DNA of 64,000 nt from Arthrobacter sp. OVS8. GTDB lineage: Bacteria; Actinomycetota; Actinomycetes; Actinomycetales; Micrococcaceae. Positions 22,800 through 32,160 of the stretch are shown here, one piece after another. The stretch covers positions 2,232,001 to 2,296,000 of the forward strand of contig CP116670.1 in assembly GCA_028370155.1 (NCBI GenBank). Direction: 5' to 3'. The notes below the pieces were generated by a model. That model was not told where the DNA came from and did no database searches. It saw only the letters and a list, made by a program, of their open reading frames with translations. The first letter of the stretch is position 1. The number at the start of each line of letters is the position of its first letter. The position numbers were made by a program, and so were the translations under genes.

Positions 22800-23105
22800 C
22801 TAAACGGGCGCCCAGCGGCCGCGGTTGCGGCGGAGCACCATGAGGTTGCCGGTCACCGCAACGCGTTCGACGGCGTCGCGCATCATCGCTGCCGATTCGA
22901 GCGCCTGGCTGTTCTCGCCGCTGTAGGAGGTGGGCTCGACGAGGAACCGCAGGTTCAGCTGCGGAACCCCGCCGGCCAGATCGAGCTGGTTCGCCTCCAC
23001 ATGGTGCCGGGTCTCCAGCGCTTCCACGGCGGCAGCCATCACGGCCTCGGGCGGGTTGCCCGGCTTGAGCCCGGTGATCTTCAGTCTGGTCTGGAACGAC
23101 GGCAT
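22800..23105 (-). CDS. Conserved hypothetical protein (101 aa)
   Basis: A small soluble protein beginning [20 protein letters not shown] and ending [10 protein letters not shown]. It has a mixed alpha-beta pattern with no membrane segment or Cys. I recognise no family. It reads with ppc but lies downstream of it (41 bases apart) and has its own TAGGGT box seven bases before the ATG, so it may be transcribed separately. Confidence 0.6.
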   Translation of the reverse strand: MPSFQTRLKITGLKPGNPPEAVMAAAVEALETRHHVEANQLDLAGGVPQLNLRFLVEPTSYSGENSQALESAAMMRDAVERVAVTGNLMVLRRNRGRWAPV

Positions 23106-23111
23106 GCTTCA

Positions 23112-23117
23112 ACCCTA
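23112..23117 (-). promoter_or_regulatory. -10 box TAGGGT placed for a leaderless ATG at 23105
   Basis: On the minus strand TAGGGT is followed by six bases and the ATG. It lies in the gap after ppc. Confidence 0.45.
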
Positions 23118-23146
23118 GCGGGACTGCCGGCCGGACCCCGGCGGGA

Positions 23147-25962
23147 CTAGCCGGTGTTGCGCAGGCCCGCCGCCACACCGTTGACCGTGATGAGCATGGC
23201 ACGCTGGAGGCGTTCGTCGATCTCGGCGTTGGGCATGCCCTCCCCGCGGCCTCGGAACGCACCCGGCGCAGCAGTTCCACCTGGAGGTAGCTGATCGGGT
23301 CGAGGTACTGGTCCCGGATCTCCAGTGAGCGTTTCAGGGTGGGCTGCGCGTCGAGCAGCAGGTCCTCGCCGGTCAGGTTCTGGATCTCGGTGACGGTCAG
23401 CTGGTATTCGGCCCTGATGGCGCGGAACAGGTGGTGGAGTTCGTCCGGGACCAGCGTGGAGACGTAGTAGCCGGCGATGTCCATGTCCGTCTTCGCCAGC
23501 GTCATTTCCACATTGGAGAGCACCGAGCGGAAGAAGTGCCAGCCGTCCATCATCTCCACCAGCTGGGCCGAGTGGCCGGCTTCGCGGGCGGCCTTGAGCC
23601 CGGAGCCGACGCCGAACCAGCCCGGGACGATCTGCCGGGACTGCGTCCAGCCGAACACCCACGGGATGGCCCGCAGGCCCTCGAGCCCGGCGCCGGAATC
23701 GGGCCGCTTGGAGGGACGGGAGCCGATGTTCAGGGATCCCAGCTGTTCCACGGGGGTGGATGCCATGAAGTAGGCGGGCAGGTCGGGGTCGTCGATGAGG
23801 GTCCGGTACCGGGCGAACGCGGCGTCGGAAATGGTCTCCATCACGTGGCCGTAGCGTTCGCGCTGGTCCTCCGAGGTGCGCGGCGTGCGGTGCAGCGCGG
23901 AGCCCTGCATGACCGCTGCGAGCGAGAGTTCAAGGTTCTCGCGGGCGAGCTCGGGCAGCGAGTACTTGTCCGAGATGACCTCACCCTGTTCTGTGAACTT
24001 GATTTCACCTTCCAGCACGCCGTTCGGCTGCGCCATGATGGCATCGTAGGTCGGTCCGCCGCCGCGGCCCACGGAACCGCCGCGGCCGTGGAACAGACGC
24101 ACCCGGACGCCGTGTTTTGCGGCGATATCCCGGAGTTTGCGCTGCGTCTTGTGGATTTCCCACTGGCTGGTCATCACACCGGATTCCTTGTTGGAGTCCG
24201 AGTACCCGAGCATGATCTCCTGGACGTCGCCGCGCAGCCGGACCAGCTCGCGGTAGGAGGCGTCGGAGAGGAGCTGGTCCACGATCTCGGCCGAGGCCCG
24301 CAGTTCCTCCACGGTTTCCAGGAGCGGCGCGAAGCCGATCCTGGCATACGGGGCCTCGCCGAAGAGGTTGACCAGCCCGGCTTCGCGGGCCAGCACCGCC
24401 GCGGCCAGGACGTCGTCCGCGCCGCGGGTCATCGAGATGATGTACGTCTCGATCACGTCCGGGCCGTACGTGCGCAGGGCCCGCCGGATTTCGCGGAAGA
24501 CGTCATAGGTGCCGTCGGCGACGCCGTCGAGCTTGATCGGGTGGCCGGACAGCGGGCGGCGCGAGGCCAGCTCTGAACCCAGCACCTCAAGCCGTTCCGA
24601 ACGGCTGAGTTCGGCGTACCGGACGCCGGGCCCGCCGAGGCGGTCCATCAGCTGCCCGACGGCGTCGTGGTGGTGGTCCGCGTGTTCGCGGATGTCGAGG
24701 GTGGCCAGGTGCAGGCCGAAGGAGGCGATGGCGCGGCGGACCCGGGCCAGGGCGCCGTCGGCGGCGAGTCCGGCGTGGTGGTTCCGGAGCGAGCGCTCCA
24801 GCAGGCCGAGCTCGGCGAGGAGCTCGGCGGTGGCGGTGTAGTCCCGGCCGGGCTCGTGCGCCGATCCCGCCGAGACGCGCCGGGCGGTGTTGAGCAGTTT
24901 GGCCTTGATGCAGGTGAGTTTGAGCCGGTAGGGCTCCTGGGCGTTCAGTTCGAGGACCCGCCGGTCCAGGCCGGGCAGGTTCTTGAGGTCGACGTCGATC
25001 GAGTCCAGCAGCTCCTGGTCCGCCCCGGCGAGGGCCGTTGAGTTGGACAGGATGGAGATCAGCCCGTCGATCAGGCCGATGCTGATCCGGACGGCGTGCT
25101 GGTTCTGGATCTGCAGGATTTCCCGGGTGACAGCCGCCGTGACGTTGGGGTTGCCGTCCCGGTCGCCGCCGATCCAGGAGCCGAAGCGGATGGGGGCCTT
25201 CTCCACGGGGAGGCTGACGCCATGTTCACCGAGCAGTTCGGAGAGGTCGGCGAGCATTTCCGGCATGGCGTCGCCCAGGATGCCGGTGAGGTAGTAGATC
25301 GCGTTACGGGCCTCGTCCACGGGAGTGGGCCGGACCTGGCGGAGCTCGTCCGTCTGCCACATCTGGTCGATGACCTCAGCGAGCTGGCGGTCCTGGCGGC
25401 GGCGCGCCGAGGTGCCCTCCGCCGTGGCCACGGCCAGGATGTCGGAGAGCCGGCGGACCTTGTCCAGCACCGACCGGCGGGAGGCCTCGGTGGGGTGGGC
25501 GGTGAAGATGGGCCGGACGTCGAGTTCGTTCACCACATCCTGCAGCACCGACGGGCCTGCCTGGCTGGCGACGTCGGCGACAGCCTTGGCCAGCCAGCCG
25601 TCCTTTTCCTGCCGCGTGCGCAGGCCGCGGACCCGGTGCACCTGCTCGGCGGCGTTGGCCAGATGGAAGTAGAACGCGAAGGCGCGGACCAAGTCGGTCG
25701 CCTGCTCGAGGGGCAGGGAGCCGAGCAGCTCGCGGACCTGCGCCACGACGTCGTACGAGCTCCACGGCCCGGTGGCGTCCGCACCGCCGCGGGCGGCTTC
25801 CTTGGATTCCTTGGTCAGCAGGCGCACCTGCTCCACGAGGTCCAGGAGCTCGGGGCCGTGCTGGCGGACGAGCGATTCGCCGAGGAGCGTGGACACCCGG
25901 CGGACGTCGGCCCGGAGTTCGGCCGCGAGATCGGTGCCGGAATGCATTGCAGTGTCAGCCAT
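23147..25962 (-). CDS. ppc: Phosphoenolpyruvate carboxylase, one frameshift near the C-terminus
   Basis: Anaplerotic enzyme making oxaloacetate from PEP and bicarbonate. Motifs in order: [16 protein letters not shown] with the catalytic His near residue 155, [31 protein letters not shown], and [16 protein letters not shown] with the glycine loop. The frame breaks near 23245; one G restores [20 protein letters not shown] and the C-terminal AGLRNTG, where the terminal Gly matches the invariant end of the family. The repaired length of 938 residues is typical. It lies in the same window as PEP synthase but not in an operon with it. Confidence 0.95.
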
Positions 25963-26133
25963 GGAAATTATCTTTCGAGAGGACTTGGCTCGTACACTGC
26001 GCTGGATACTGTGAGCCGGGTTACTTTCTTCCCTAAGGATGCTACCCGCAGCTGCGCCCGGCAGGGAATCCGTCTCAGATAGTGTCGGGGGCCGCGGCTT
26101 GATGGGCTCCCGTGCCGCGGCCGGCCGGTCGGC

Positions 26134-26813
26134 CTACCGGGCGACTTTGAAGTTGAAGGCGCCGGTTCCGAGCGCACCCCAGACCCGCAGCCAGATCGGC
26201 AGGATCATTTCGGCGCCGCGGGCGGTGGTGATGTCGCCCAGATCGATGATGTCCCGGTGCCCAAATTCCTTGAGCAAACCGGCCACGGCCTCTTTGGCGG
26301 CAGCGTCGTTGCCGGAGACGAACACCGAGTGGTCTCCCCGGCCACACTCGCCGGGTCCACCATCACGCTGGCGGTCATCGTGTTGAGAGTCTTGACCACG
26401 CGGGCTTCCGGGAAGGTGCGCTGGATCTGCTCTCCGAGGCTGTCCGTGTTCACCGGGTTCAGCGACGGCGGAAACCCGTGGGAGAAGTCCAGCGGGTTCG
26501 CGATGTCCATCAGCACCTTGCCGGCCAGGTTCTCTGCGCCCGCTGCGGTGAGCGCCGCAAGGGAGCCCGCGCCGTTGGTGGCATTGACGACAACGTCGGC
26601 GCCGGCGGCGGCGTCCGCGAAAGTACCGACCTCGATTTCGCCATGCGCAGCATGCCACTCGGCAAAGGGTGCGCCTCCCGTCGCACCAGGCTCGGTCCGG
26701 GCCAGCGTCGCCTGCGGGTCGCGGGTTCCAATGACGACGTCGTGCCCCAGGGCGGACAGCGCCGCGGCGATCGTGGGGCCAACGGTTCCGGTTCCCAGCA
26801 CAGCAATCTTCAT
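26134..26813 (-). CDS. NAD(P)-binding oxidoreductase (NADPH-dependent F420 reductase-like), one frameshift
   Basis: A 226-residue Rossmann protein beginning MKIAVLGTGTVGPTIAAAL with a GxGxxG motif, then VVIGTRDP and MDIANPLDFSHGFPP. The family (FNO-like/NmrA-like) transfers hydride between NADPH and a cofactor, but the F420 site is not proven here. One G is missing near 26338 in a GGGG run; with it, GGDHSVFVSGNDAAAKEAV follows and the end is FNFKVAR. GAGGA precedes the ATG. The gene is divergent from a TetR regulator with three palindromes between them, so it is very probably its target. Confidence 0.75.
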
Positions 26814-26839
26814 GGCGTCCTCATTCCGAAAGGGATGGA

Positions 26840-26916
26840 GTAGACAGGTTGGTCTACCGATGCGCACGACGCTATCAGACAGACCTGTCTACAGCAATCG
26901 CAGACAGACTTGTCTG
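26840..26916. promoter_or_regulatory. Three TetR-type operators between the divergent genes
   Basis: Palindromes GTAGAC-N6-GTCTAC (26840-26857), AGACAG-AC-CTGTCT (26877-26890) and CAGACA-N4-TGTCTG (26901-26916) share the core AGAC(A)G. The last lies directly upstream of TACGAT (26919-26924), the probable -10 of the regulator, whose expected start is the ATG at 26931. Confidence 0.7.
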
Positions 26917-26930
26917 TGTACGATTGAGCC

Positions 26931-27668
26931 ATGACGCCGCCAGCAGCCACGGGCAAGCAGGCCGCCCGCACGCCAGCCGGGCAAGCCCGGGAAAAGATCC
27001 TCGCCACGGCCTTCCGACTCTTCTACGCCCAGGGGCTCCGGGCCGCGGGCATCGATACGATCATTGCCGAATCGGGCGTCGCGAAAGCCACGTTCTACAA
27101 GTACTTCCCGGCCAAGGATGACCTGATCCTGGCCTACCTGGAAAAGGTCGACGGCGTCTGGACCGGACAGCTCCACGCCGCCGCGGAAGCCGCCGGTTCC
27201 GACCCGGCGGCCCGGCTCGTCGGACTGTTTGATGCGCTGACCAGCGCCTGCCGCCGCGACGGCTACCGCGGCTGCGCCTTCATCAACGCCGCCGCCGAGT
27301 CCGCCTCCGGAACACGGGTCCACGAACGGACGGTGGCGCACAAGGAAAATGTCCGGACCTGGATCCGTGGCCTGGCCGAGGAGGCCGGCGCCCCGGATCC
27401 GGACCAGCTGGCCCGCGGTCTGACCCTGGTGCTCGACGGCGGGCTCGCCAGCGGCGTGCTCGACGCCGATCCGGCGGCGGCCATCGCCGCCCGCGACACC
27501 GCAGCACTACTTGTGGCCGCAAGCGTGGGGCGCCCCGCAGCACCCGGAGGAACTGAACTCAGGCCGGACATTCGGGCATTCGTGGTGAACGGCCGACGAA
27601 CTCTGGACAAATCCCGCGGGCCGCAAGGAATCAACCCTTCCCGCCCGGCGCGTGATGACATATCTTGA
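26931..27668 (+). CDS. TetR/AcrR family transcriptional regulator
   Basis: A 245-residue repressor. The HTH is at about residues 20-66: REKILATAFRLFYAQGLRAA, then IIAESGVAKATFYKYFPAKD. The C-terminal effector domain is alpha-helical (GCAFINAAAES, then GLTLVLDGGLASG). It is longer than most TetR proteins; the last 45 residues after VAASVG are polar and may be an extension, or the product of an undetected frame change. The message looks leaderless. It probably represses itself and the divergent NAD(P)-binding protein through the operators at 26840-26916. Confidence 0.85.
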   Translation: MTPPAATGKQAARTPAGQAREKILATAFRLFYAQGLRAAGIDTIIAESGVAKATFYKYFPAKDDLILAYLEKVDGVWTGQLHAAAEAAGSDPAARLVGLFDALTSACRRDGYRGCAFINAAAESASGTRVHERTVAHKENVRTWIRGLAEEAGAPDPDQLARGLTLVLDGGLASGVLDADPAAAIAARDTAALLVAASVGRPAAPGGTELRPDIRAFVVNGRRTLDKSRGPQGINPSRPARDDIS

Positions 27669-27741
27669 AGTGTCTTGACAAAACCTGTCAATTCTCTGTG
27701 TGCGACCGTTCCGGCGATCGCCCCGCTTCGAGGAGCTCGTC

Positions 27742-28958
27742 ATGACCCCAGCCCCCAGCCCGGGCGCCGTGACCAAAGACCGGCGGGCGCCGTTCATCAG
27801 CGGAATCCGCTGATCGCCGCCGTCGTGATCCTCGGCATGCTGTTCGCCGGCCTCGTGGCACAGTCCGCCGCGGCGCCCGGCTCACAGGCCGCCGCCCCGC
27901 TCACGGTGGCCCAGGCCGTCGCGACCCAAAACGGCTCCACGGCCGCGGTGACCGGCTACATCGTGGGCCAGCCGACGTCCGCCACCTCAGTGCTCCGCAG
28001 CGGCTTCACCTCCGACACCGCCCTTGCGATTGCGGATTCGGCCGCCGAGACGAGCACGGCCAAAATGCTCTACGTCCAGGTCACCACGGAGTACCGGTCC
28101 GGGTTTGGCCTGCAGACCACGCCGTCCCTGATGGGCAAGAAAGTGGACGTCACCGGGCAGCTGACGGCCTACTTCTCACACGCCGGCCTGAAGAGTCCCA
28201 GCAACATGGCGTTGTCGGCAGCGCCCACTCCCACGCCAACACAAACGCCGACCCCAACACCCACCCCCACATCCGGCGACTACTACGCTGGCGCCGCCGG
28301 CAAGACCGGCGCGGCCCTGGAAAGCAGCCTGCACCAGATCATCTCCGTGCAGCAGAAGCTCAGCTATGACCAGGTCTGGGACGCCCTGAAGGACACGGAC
28401 CAGGACCCTGCCAACAGCAACAACGTGATCCTGCTGTACACGGGACGCTCCCAGTCCAAGGCCACCAACGGCGGCGGTGTGGATGATTGGAACCGGGAAC
28501 ACGTCTGGGCCAAGTCGCACGGTGATTTCGGCACGGCCACAGGCCCGGGAACGGATGTGCACCACCTGAGGCCCACCGACGTGACGGTCAACTCCGCCCG
28601 CGGCAACAAGGATTTCGACCTCGGCGGCACACAGTCCACCGAGGCGCCGGGGAATTACACCGACGCGGATTCCTGGGAGCCGCGCAACGCGGTCAAGGGG
28701 GACGTGGCCCGGATGGTCATGTACATGGCGGTCCGCTATGAAGGCGGTGACGGCTTCGCCGACCTGGAGATGAACAACCTCGTCAACAACGGCACTACCC
28801 CCTACATGGGCAAAATGAGTGTCCTGCTGGAGTGGAACCGGATCGATCCGCCGGATGCCTTCGAACAGCGCCGCAACCAGCGCATCTATGAGCGGTGGCA
28901 GGGCAACCGCAACCCGTTCGTGGACCACCCGGAGTACGCCGACGCCATCTGGAACTGA
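27742..28958 (+). CDS. Secreted endonuclease I family nuclease with N-terminal OB-like domain, one frameshift
   Basis: An exported 405-residue nuclease. GAGGAG precedes the ATG at 27742; the frame is lost near 27785 and restored by one G, leading into the signal anchor NPLIAAVVILGMLFAGLVA. A BOF-like OB domain follows (LTVAQAVATQNGSTAAVTGY), then a Pro-Thr linker (about residues 150-180) and the EndoI domain. The nuclease core has DDWNREHVWAKSHGDFG and DVHHLRPTDVTVNSARGN, the His-Me finger type metal site. It probably degrades extracellular DNA or RNA for nutrition. A 19-bp terminator follows directly. Confidence 0.88.
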
Positions 28959-28960
28959 CC

Positions 28961-29007
28961 CTAGGCCCCGCCCCGGCCCGGTAGCGGCGGGCCGGGGCGG
29001 GGCCTAG
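28961..29007 (+). terminator. Strong terminator after the endonuclease gene
   Basis: A 19-bp perfect GC-rich stem (28961-28979 with 28989-29007) with a 9-base loop, starting two bases after the TGA. Confidence 0.85.
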
Positions 29008-29053
29008 GTGGTAGCCAACGCCGTTCACCGCCCGGAAGGAACCCGCGAGCACC

Positions 29054-29887
29054 ATGCATCCCGATTCTGACGCCCTGCTCGCCCGCTGGCAGCGCTTCCG
29101 GAACAGCCGCAACACGGCCCTGGCCAGCGATTACGGCTGGCTGACGCTGACGTCCTTCCAGTGGCTGGAGGACACGCCGGCCGCCGTCGAACTCGCACCC
29201 GGCCGCTGGTCCTCGGACGGCACGACGGCGCACCTCACCGCTGCGGCGGCCGACGGGCTCACGCTCGTGGAGACCGGCGAGCCCGTGGACGGCACCATCA
29301 GCGCAGCGCTGTCCGACGAGGAGTCCCTGCTGTGGGTGCAGTACGGCGGCGAGGACGGCCGGCAGGTGGTGGTGGAACTGGCCATGCGCGCTAACAGGTA
29401 CGCCCTGCGCACCCGGGATTCCGCGTCGCCCGTGTTCACCGGGTTCGACGGCGTGCCCACCTTCGACTACCGGCCGGACCTGGTGGTCGAGGCCAGCTTC
29501 CGTCCCTATCCGGAGCCCGTGGACGTCCCGATCGGCACGGCCAACCCGCTGGTGGACGGGGTCCACCGCTCGGTGGGCGAACTGGTGTTCCGGCTCCCCG
29601 GCAAGGACCACGAGTTCCACCTGCAGGCCGAGGAGGAAAAACTCGGCGCGCTGACCGTGACATTCCACGACGAGACCAACGGGGAATCAACCGACGAGTG
29701 GCGAAAGGTCTCCACGGCCCGGCCCCGCGTCGACTCCCTGGGAAACCGCACGGTCAGCCTGGACTTCAACCGGGCCATCAACTACCCCAGCGCCTTCACC
29801 CCGTACGGCACGTGCCCCATGCCGGTGAAAAACAACAGCCTGGACTACCGGATCGAGGCCGGGGAGAAAGAGCCCGGGCTGTTCTAG
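29054..29887 (+). CDS. DUF1684 domain-containing protein
   Basis: A 277-residue soluble protein. DUF1684 signs are the N-terminal SDYGWLTLTSFQWLEDTP, the middle PTFDYRPDLVVEASFRPY and the C-terminal VSLDFNRAINYPSAFTPY followed by GTCPMPVKNNSL and IEAGEKEPGLF. The family is widespread in actinobacteria and bacteroidetes and has no assigned activity. GGAAGGAA lies about 13 bases upstream of the ATG. The frame is intact. The acyl-CoA dehydrogenase gene converges on it. Confidence 0.88.
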   Translation: MHPDSDALLARWQRFRNSRNTALASDYGWLTLTSFQWLEDTPAAVELAPGRWSSDGTTAHLTAAAADGLTLVETGEPVDGTISAALSDEESLLWVQYGGEDGRQVVVELAMRANRYALRTRDSASPVFTGFDGVPTFDYRPDLVVEASFRPYPEPVDVPIGTANPLVDGVHRSVGELVFRLPGKDHEFHLQAEEEKLGALTVTFHDETNGESTDEWRKVSTARPRVDSLGNRTVSLDFNRAINYPSAFTPYGTCPMPVKNNSLDYRIEAGEKEPGLF

Positions 29888-29922
29888 ACACCCCGTTCCA
29901 CGCGCCAGCGGCAGGCGCCCGG

Positions 29923-31161
29923 CTAGACGATCGCAGAAACCCCCGTCACGGCGCGGCCCACGATGAGCGTGTTGATCTCGAACGAGCCCTCGTAGGTGTA
30001 GATCGCCTCGGCGTCGGCGAAGATCTTGGCCATCCGGTAGTCGGTGACAATCCCGTTGCCGCCCAGCAGGGACCGTCCCATCGCCACGGTTTCCCGCATC
30101 CGGCCGCTCACATAGGACTTCGCCAGGGCCACCTGCGGCATGTCCGCGGCCCCCTGGTCCTGCAGCTGCGCGATCCGGACCATCATGCCCATGCTCGCCA
30201 CCGCGTTGCCAAGCATCGTCACCAGCTGCTGCTGGACCAGCTGGAATTTCGCCAGCGGCCGGCCGAACTGCTGGCGTTCGACGGCGTACTGCCGGGCGAC
30301 GTCAAACGCCGCCAGCTGCTGGCCGACGCCCTGCCAGGCGACCATGATCCGCGAGCCCCGCAGCAGTTCGTTCGTGTCCTCGAAGCTGTTGATCCCGGCG
30401 AAGCGGTCAGCCTCAGCCACCTGGACATCCTTGAGGACGATGTCCGCGTTCTGCACCGTGCGCAGCGCGATCTTGTTCTCGATCCGGCTCCGGGTCACGC
30501 CGGGCAGGGTCGCGTCCACGATGAAGCCGCGGATGGCGCCGCCGGCTTCGTCGCGCGCCCACACGAGCATGTAGTCGCAGAACGTCCCGTTGCCGATCCA
30601 GCGCTTGGCGCCGTTGAGCACCCAGGAGTCGCCGCCGTCGGATGCCCCGCCGGGCACACGCCGGGCGACGGTCTCCATCCCGCCGGCCACATCGGAGCCA
30701 TGTTCCGGTTCGGTCAGCGCGAACGCGCCGGTGGTCCGGAGGTTCGCGGCGTCGTCGAGCAGGCGCGCCTTCTGCTCCTCGGAGCCGAAGCCGTAGAGGG
30801 ACTCGACAAAGAGGTCGTGGTGGACCAGGAAGAAGGTGGCCAGCGAGGTGTCCACGCGGGTCATCTCGGCGATGACCAGCCCGGCGAACAGATTGCTGTA
30901 GCCGCGCTGGGCCGGTGCGCTGAGTTCGAGGGCCGCCAGCTTGGGCAGGATGTGCGCGGGGAACTCGGCTTTGTTCCACCAGTCGCCGGCGAAGGGCGCC
31001 ACCTCGCGGGCCAGGAACTCCCGCAGTTCGACGAGCTTCGCCTGTTCCGCAGCGTTGAGCATCGACTCGAAGTCGAAGAAATCGGCCGTCGGCAACACCT
31101 CGTCAGAGACAGGCGGCGCGGAGGCAGCAGCCGGGGACTGGGCGAGACCTGCCGGCATCAT
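29923..31161 (-). CDS. Acyl-CoA dehydrogenase
   Basis: An FAD-dependent dehydrogenase of 412 residues in the glutaryl-/short-chain acyl-CoA branch. Family motifs: FALTEPEHGSDVAGG near residue 150, WVLNGAKRWIGNGTFCD near 190, RQQFGRPLAKFQLVQQQL near 300, and the catalytic Glu in YTYEGSFEINTLIVG near 395. The position of that Glu in a YEGS motif matches the glutaryl/isobutyryl type. The ATG overlaps the stop of the upstream SDR gene (AAATGATG), so the two form an operon, presumably beta-oxidation or branched-chain acyl-CoA breakdown. The frame is intact. Confidence 0.9.
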   Translation of the reverse strand: MMPAGLAQSPAAASAPPVSDEVLPTADFFDFESMLNAAEQAKLVELREFLAREVAPFAGDWWNKAEFPAHILPKLAALELSAPAQRGYSNLFAGLVIAEMTRVDTSLATFFLVHHDLFVESLYGFGSEEQKARLLDDAANLRTTGAFALTEPEHGSDVAGGMETVARRVPGGASDGGDSWVLNGAKRWIGNGTFCDYMLVWARDEAGGAIRGFIVDATLPGVTRSRIENKIALRTVQNADIVLKDVQVAEADRFAGINSFEDTNELLRGSRIMVAWQGVGQQLAAFDVARQYAVERQQFGRPLAKFQLVQQQLVTMLGNAVASMGMMVRIAQLQDQGAADMPQVALAKSYVSGRMRETVAMGRSLLGGNGIVTDYRMAKIFADAEAIYTYEGSFEINTLIVGRAVTGVSAIV

Positions 31162-31988
31162 TTCGGACCCATCCGGATGGCACCGTCGAGGCGGATGGTT
31201 TCGCCGTTGAGCATGGCGTTCTCCACGATGTGCGCCGCGAGGTTCGCGTACTCCGCCGGCCTGCCCAGCCGGGACGGGTGCGGCACCTGCTGCCCGAGGG
31301 AATCCTGGGCCTCCTGCGGCAGCCCTGCCATCATCGGTGTTTCGAAGATGCCCGGCGCAATGGTGACCACCCGGATCAGCGAGCGCGCCAGTTCGCGGGC
31401 GATCGGCAGCGTCATGGCGTGCACGGCCCCCTTGGAGGCGGCGTAGGCCGGCTGGCCGATCTGGCCGTCAAATGCGGCGACCGAGGCGGTGTTGATGATG
31501 ACGCCGCGCTCCGGGCCGCCGAGTTCGGTCCCGGCCGGCTCCGTGGCCGCCATGGCGGCCGCGGCAAGGCGGATGACGTTGAAGGTGCCCACGAGGTTGA
31601 TCTGGATGACGCGGTTGAAGCTCTCCAGCGGCAGCACGCCGTCGCGGCCCAGGACCTTGCCGGGGTGGCGATCCCGGCGCAGTTGACCACGATCCGCAGC
31701 GGGCCGAGGGCGACGGCGGCGTCGACGGCGGCCTGCACCTGTTCTTCGCGGGTGACGTCGGCGGGAACGAAGACCGCCTTGTGAGCAGGCTCTTTCCGGT
31801 CCCCGGCGGCGGGGCGTCCACGTGGACCTCCCCCAAGCATTCAGCTCGGCGGCAAACGCGTCACCGGCGGAGCTTGGCAGGTCCACCAGGACCACGGAGG
31901 CGCCGGCGTCGAACAGGCGCTTGGCGGTCGCGGCCCCCAGGCCCGAGGCCCCGCCCGTGATCAGCGCGACTGTACCTTTGATGTCCAT
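31158..31988 (-). CDS. SDR family oxidoreductase (3-hydroxyacyl-CoA dehydrogenase-like), three frameshifts
   Basis: A 277-residue short-chain dehydrogenase. It begins [20 protein letters not shown] (TGxxxGxG cofactor motif); later come [43 protein letters not shown] with the YxxxK pair and the Ser, and [10 protein letters not shown]. The frame shifts near 31836, 31800 and 31668; each is mended by one base and all give family-like sequence across the joins. The resemblance to type-2 HADH and the coupling to the acyl-CoA dehydrogenase suggest fatty or branched acyl-CoA oxidation. AAGGAGG precedes the ATG. Confidence 0.88.
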   Translation of the reverse strand: MDIKGTVALITGGASGLGAATAKRLFDAGASVVLVDLPSSAGDAFAAELNAWGRSTWTPRRRGPERACSQGGLRSRRRHPRRTGAGRRRRRRRPRPAADRGQLRRDRHPGKVLGRDGVLPLESFNRVIQINLVGTFNVIRLAAAAMAATEPAGTELGGPERGVIINTASVAAFDGQIGQPAYAASKGAVHAMTLPIARELARSLIRVVTIAPGIFETPMMAGLPQEAQDSLGQQVPHPSRLGRPAEYANLAAHIVENAMLNGETIRLDGAIRMGPK

Positions 31989-32054
31989 GCATCCTCCTTG
32001 ATGTGGAACCGGAACCCGCCGCGGCGCTGTGTGCAGCGTCACGAATTTGCAGGG

Positions 32055-32074
32055 AACATTAGTTAGTGAATGTT
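32055..32074. promoter_or_regulatory. Inverted repeat AACATT-N8-AATGTT upstream of the SDR operon
   Basis: AACATT (32055-32060) and AATGTT (32069-32074) flank AGTTAGTG. It lies 66 bases upstream of the SDR start and resembles operators of TetR-type regulators of acyl-CoA catabolism. No such regulator is adjacent. Confidence 0.4.
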
Positions 32075-32148
32075 AACTGGAATGCGAACTTTCCGCACCT
32101 TCACCCCGCGACGCCGCGACGATCCCGGCCCGGACGCGGTGCCGCCAT

Positions 32149-32154
32149 TAGGCT
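32149..32154 (+). promoter_or_regulatory. -10 box TAGGCT placed for a leaderless ATG at 32161
   Basis: TAGGCT ends seven bases before the ATG; no good ribosome site is present. Confidence 0.45.
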
Positions 32155-32160
32155 GGAGCC

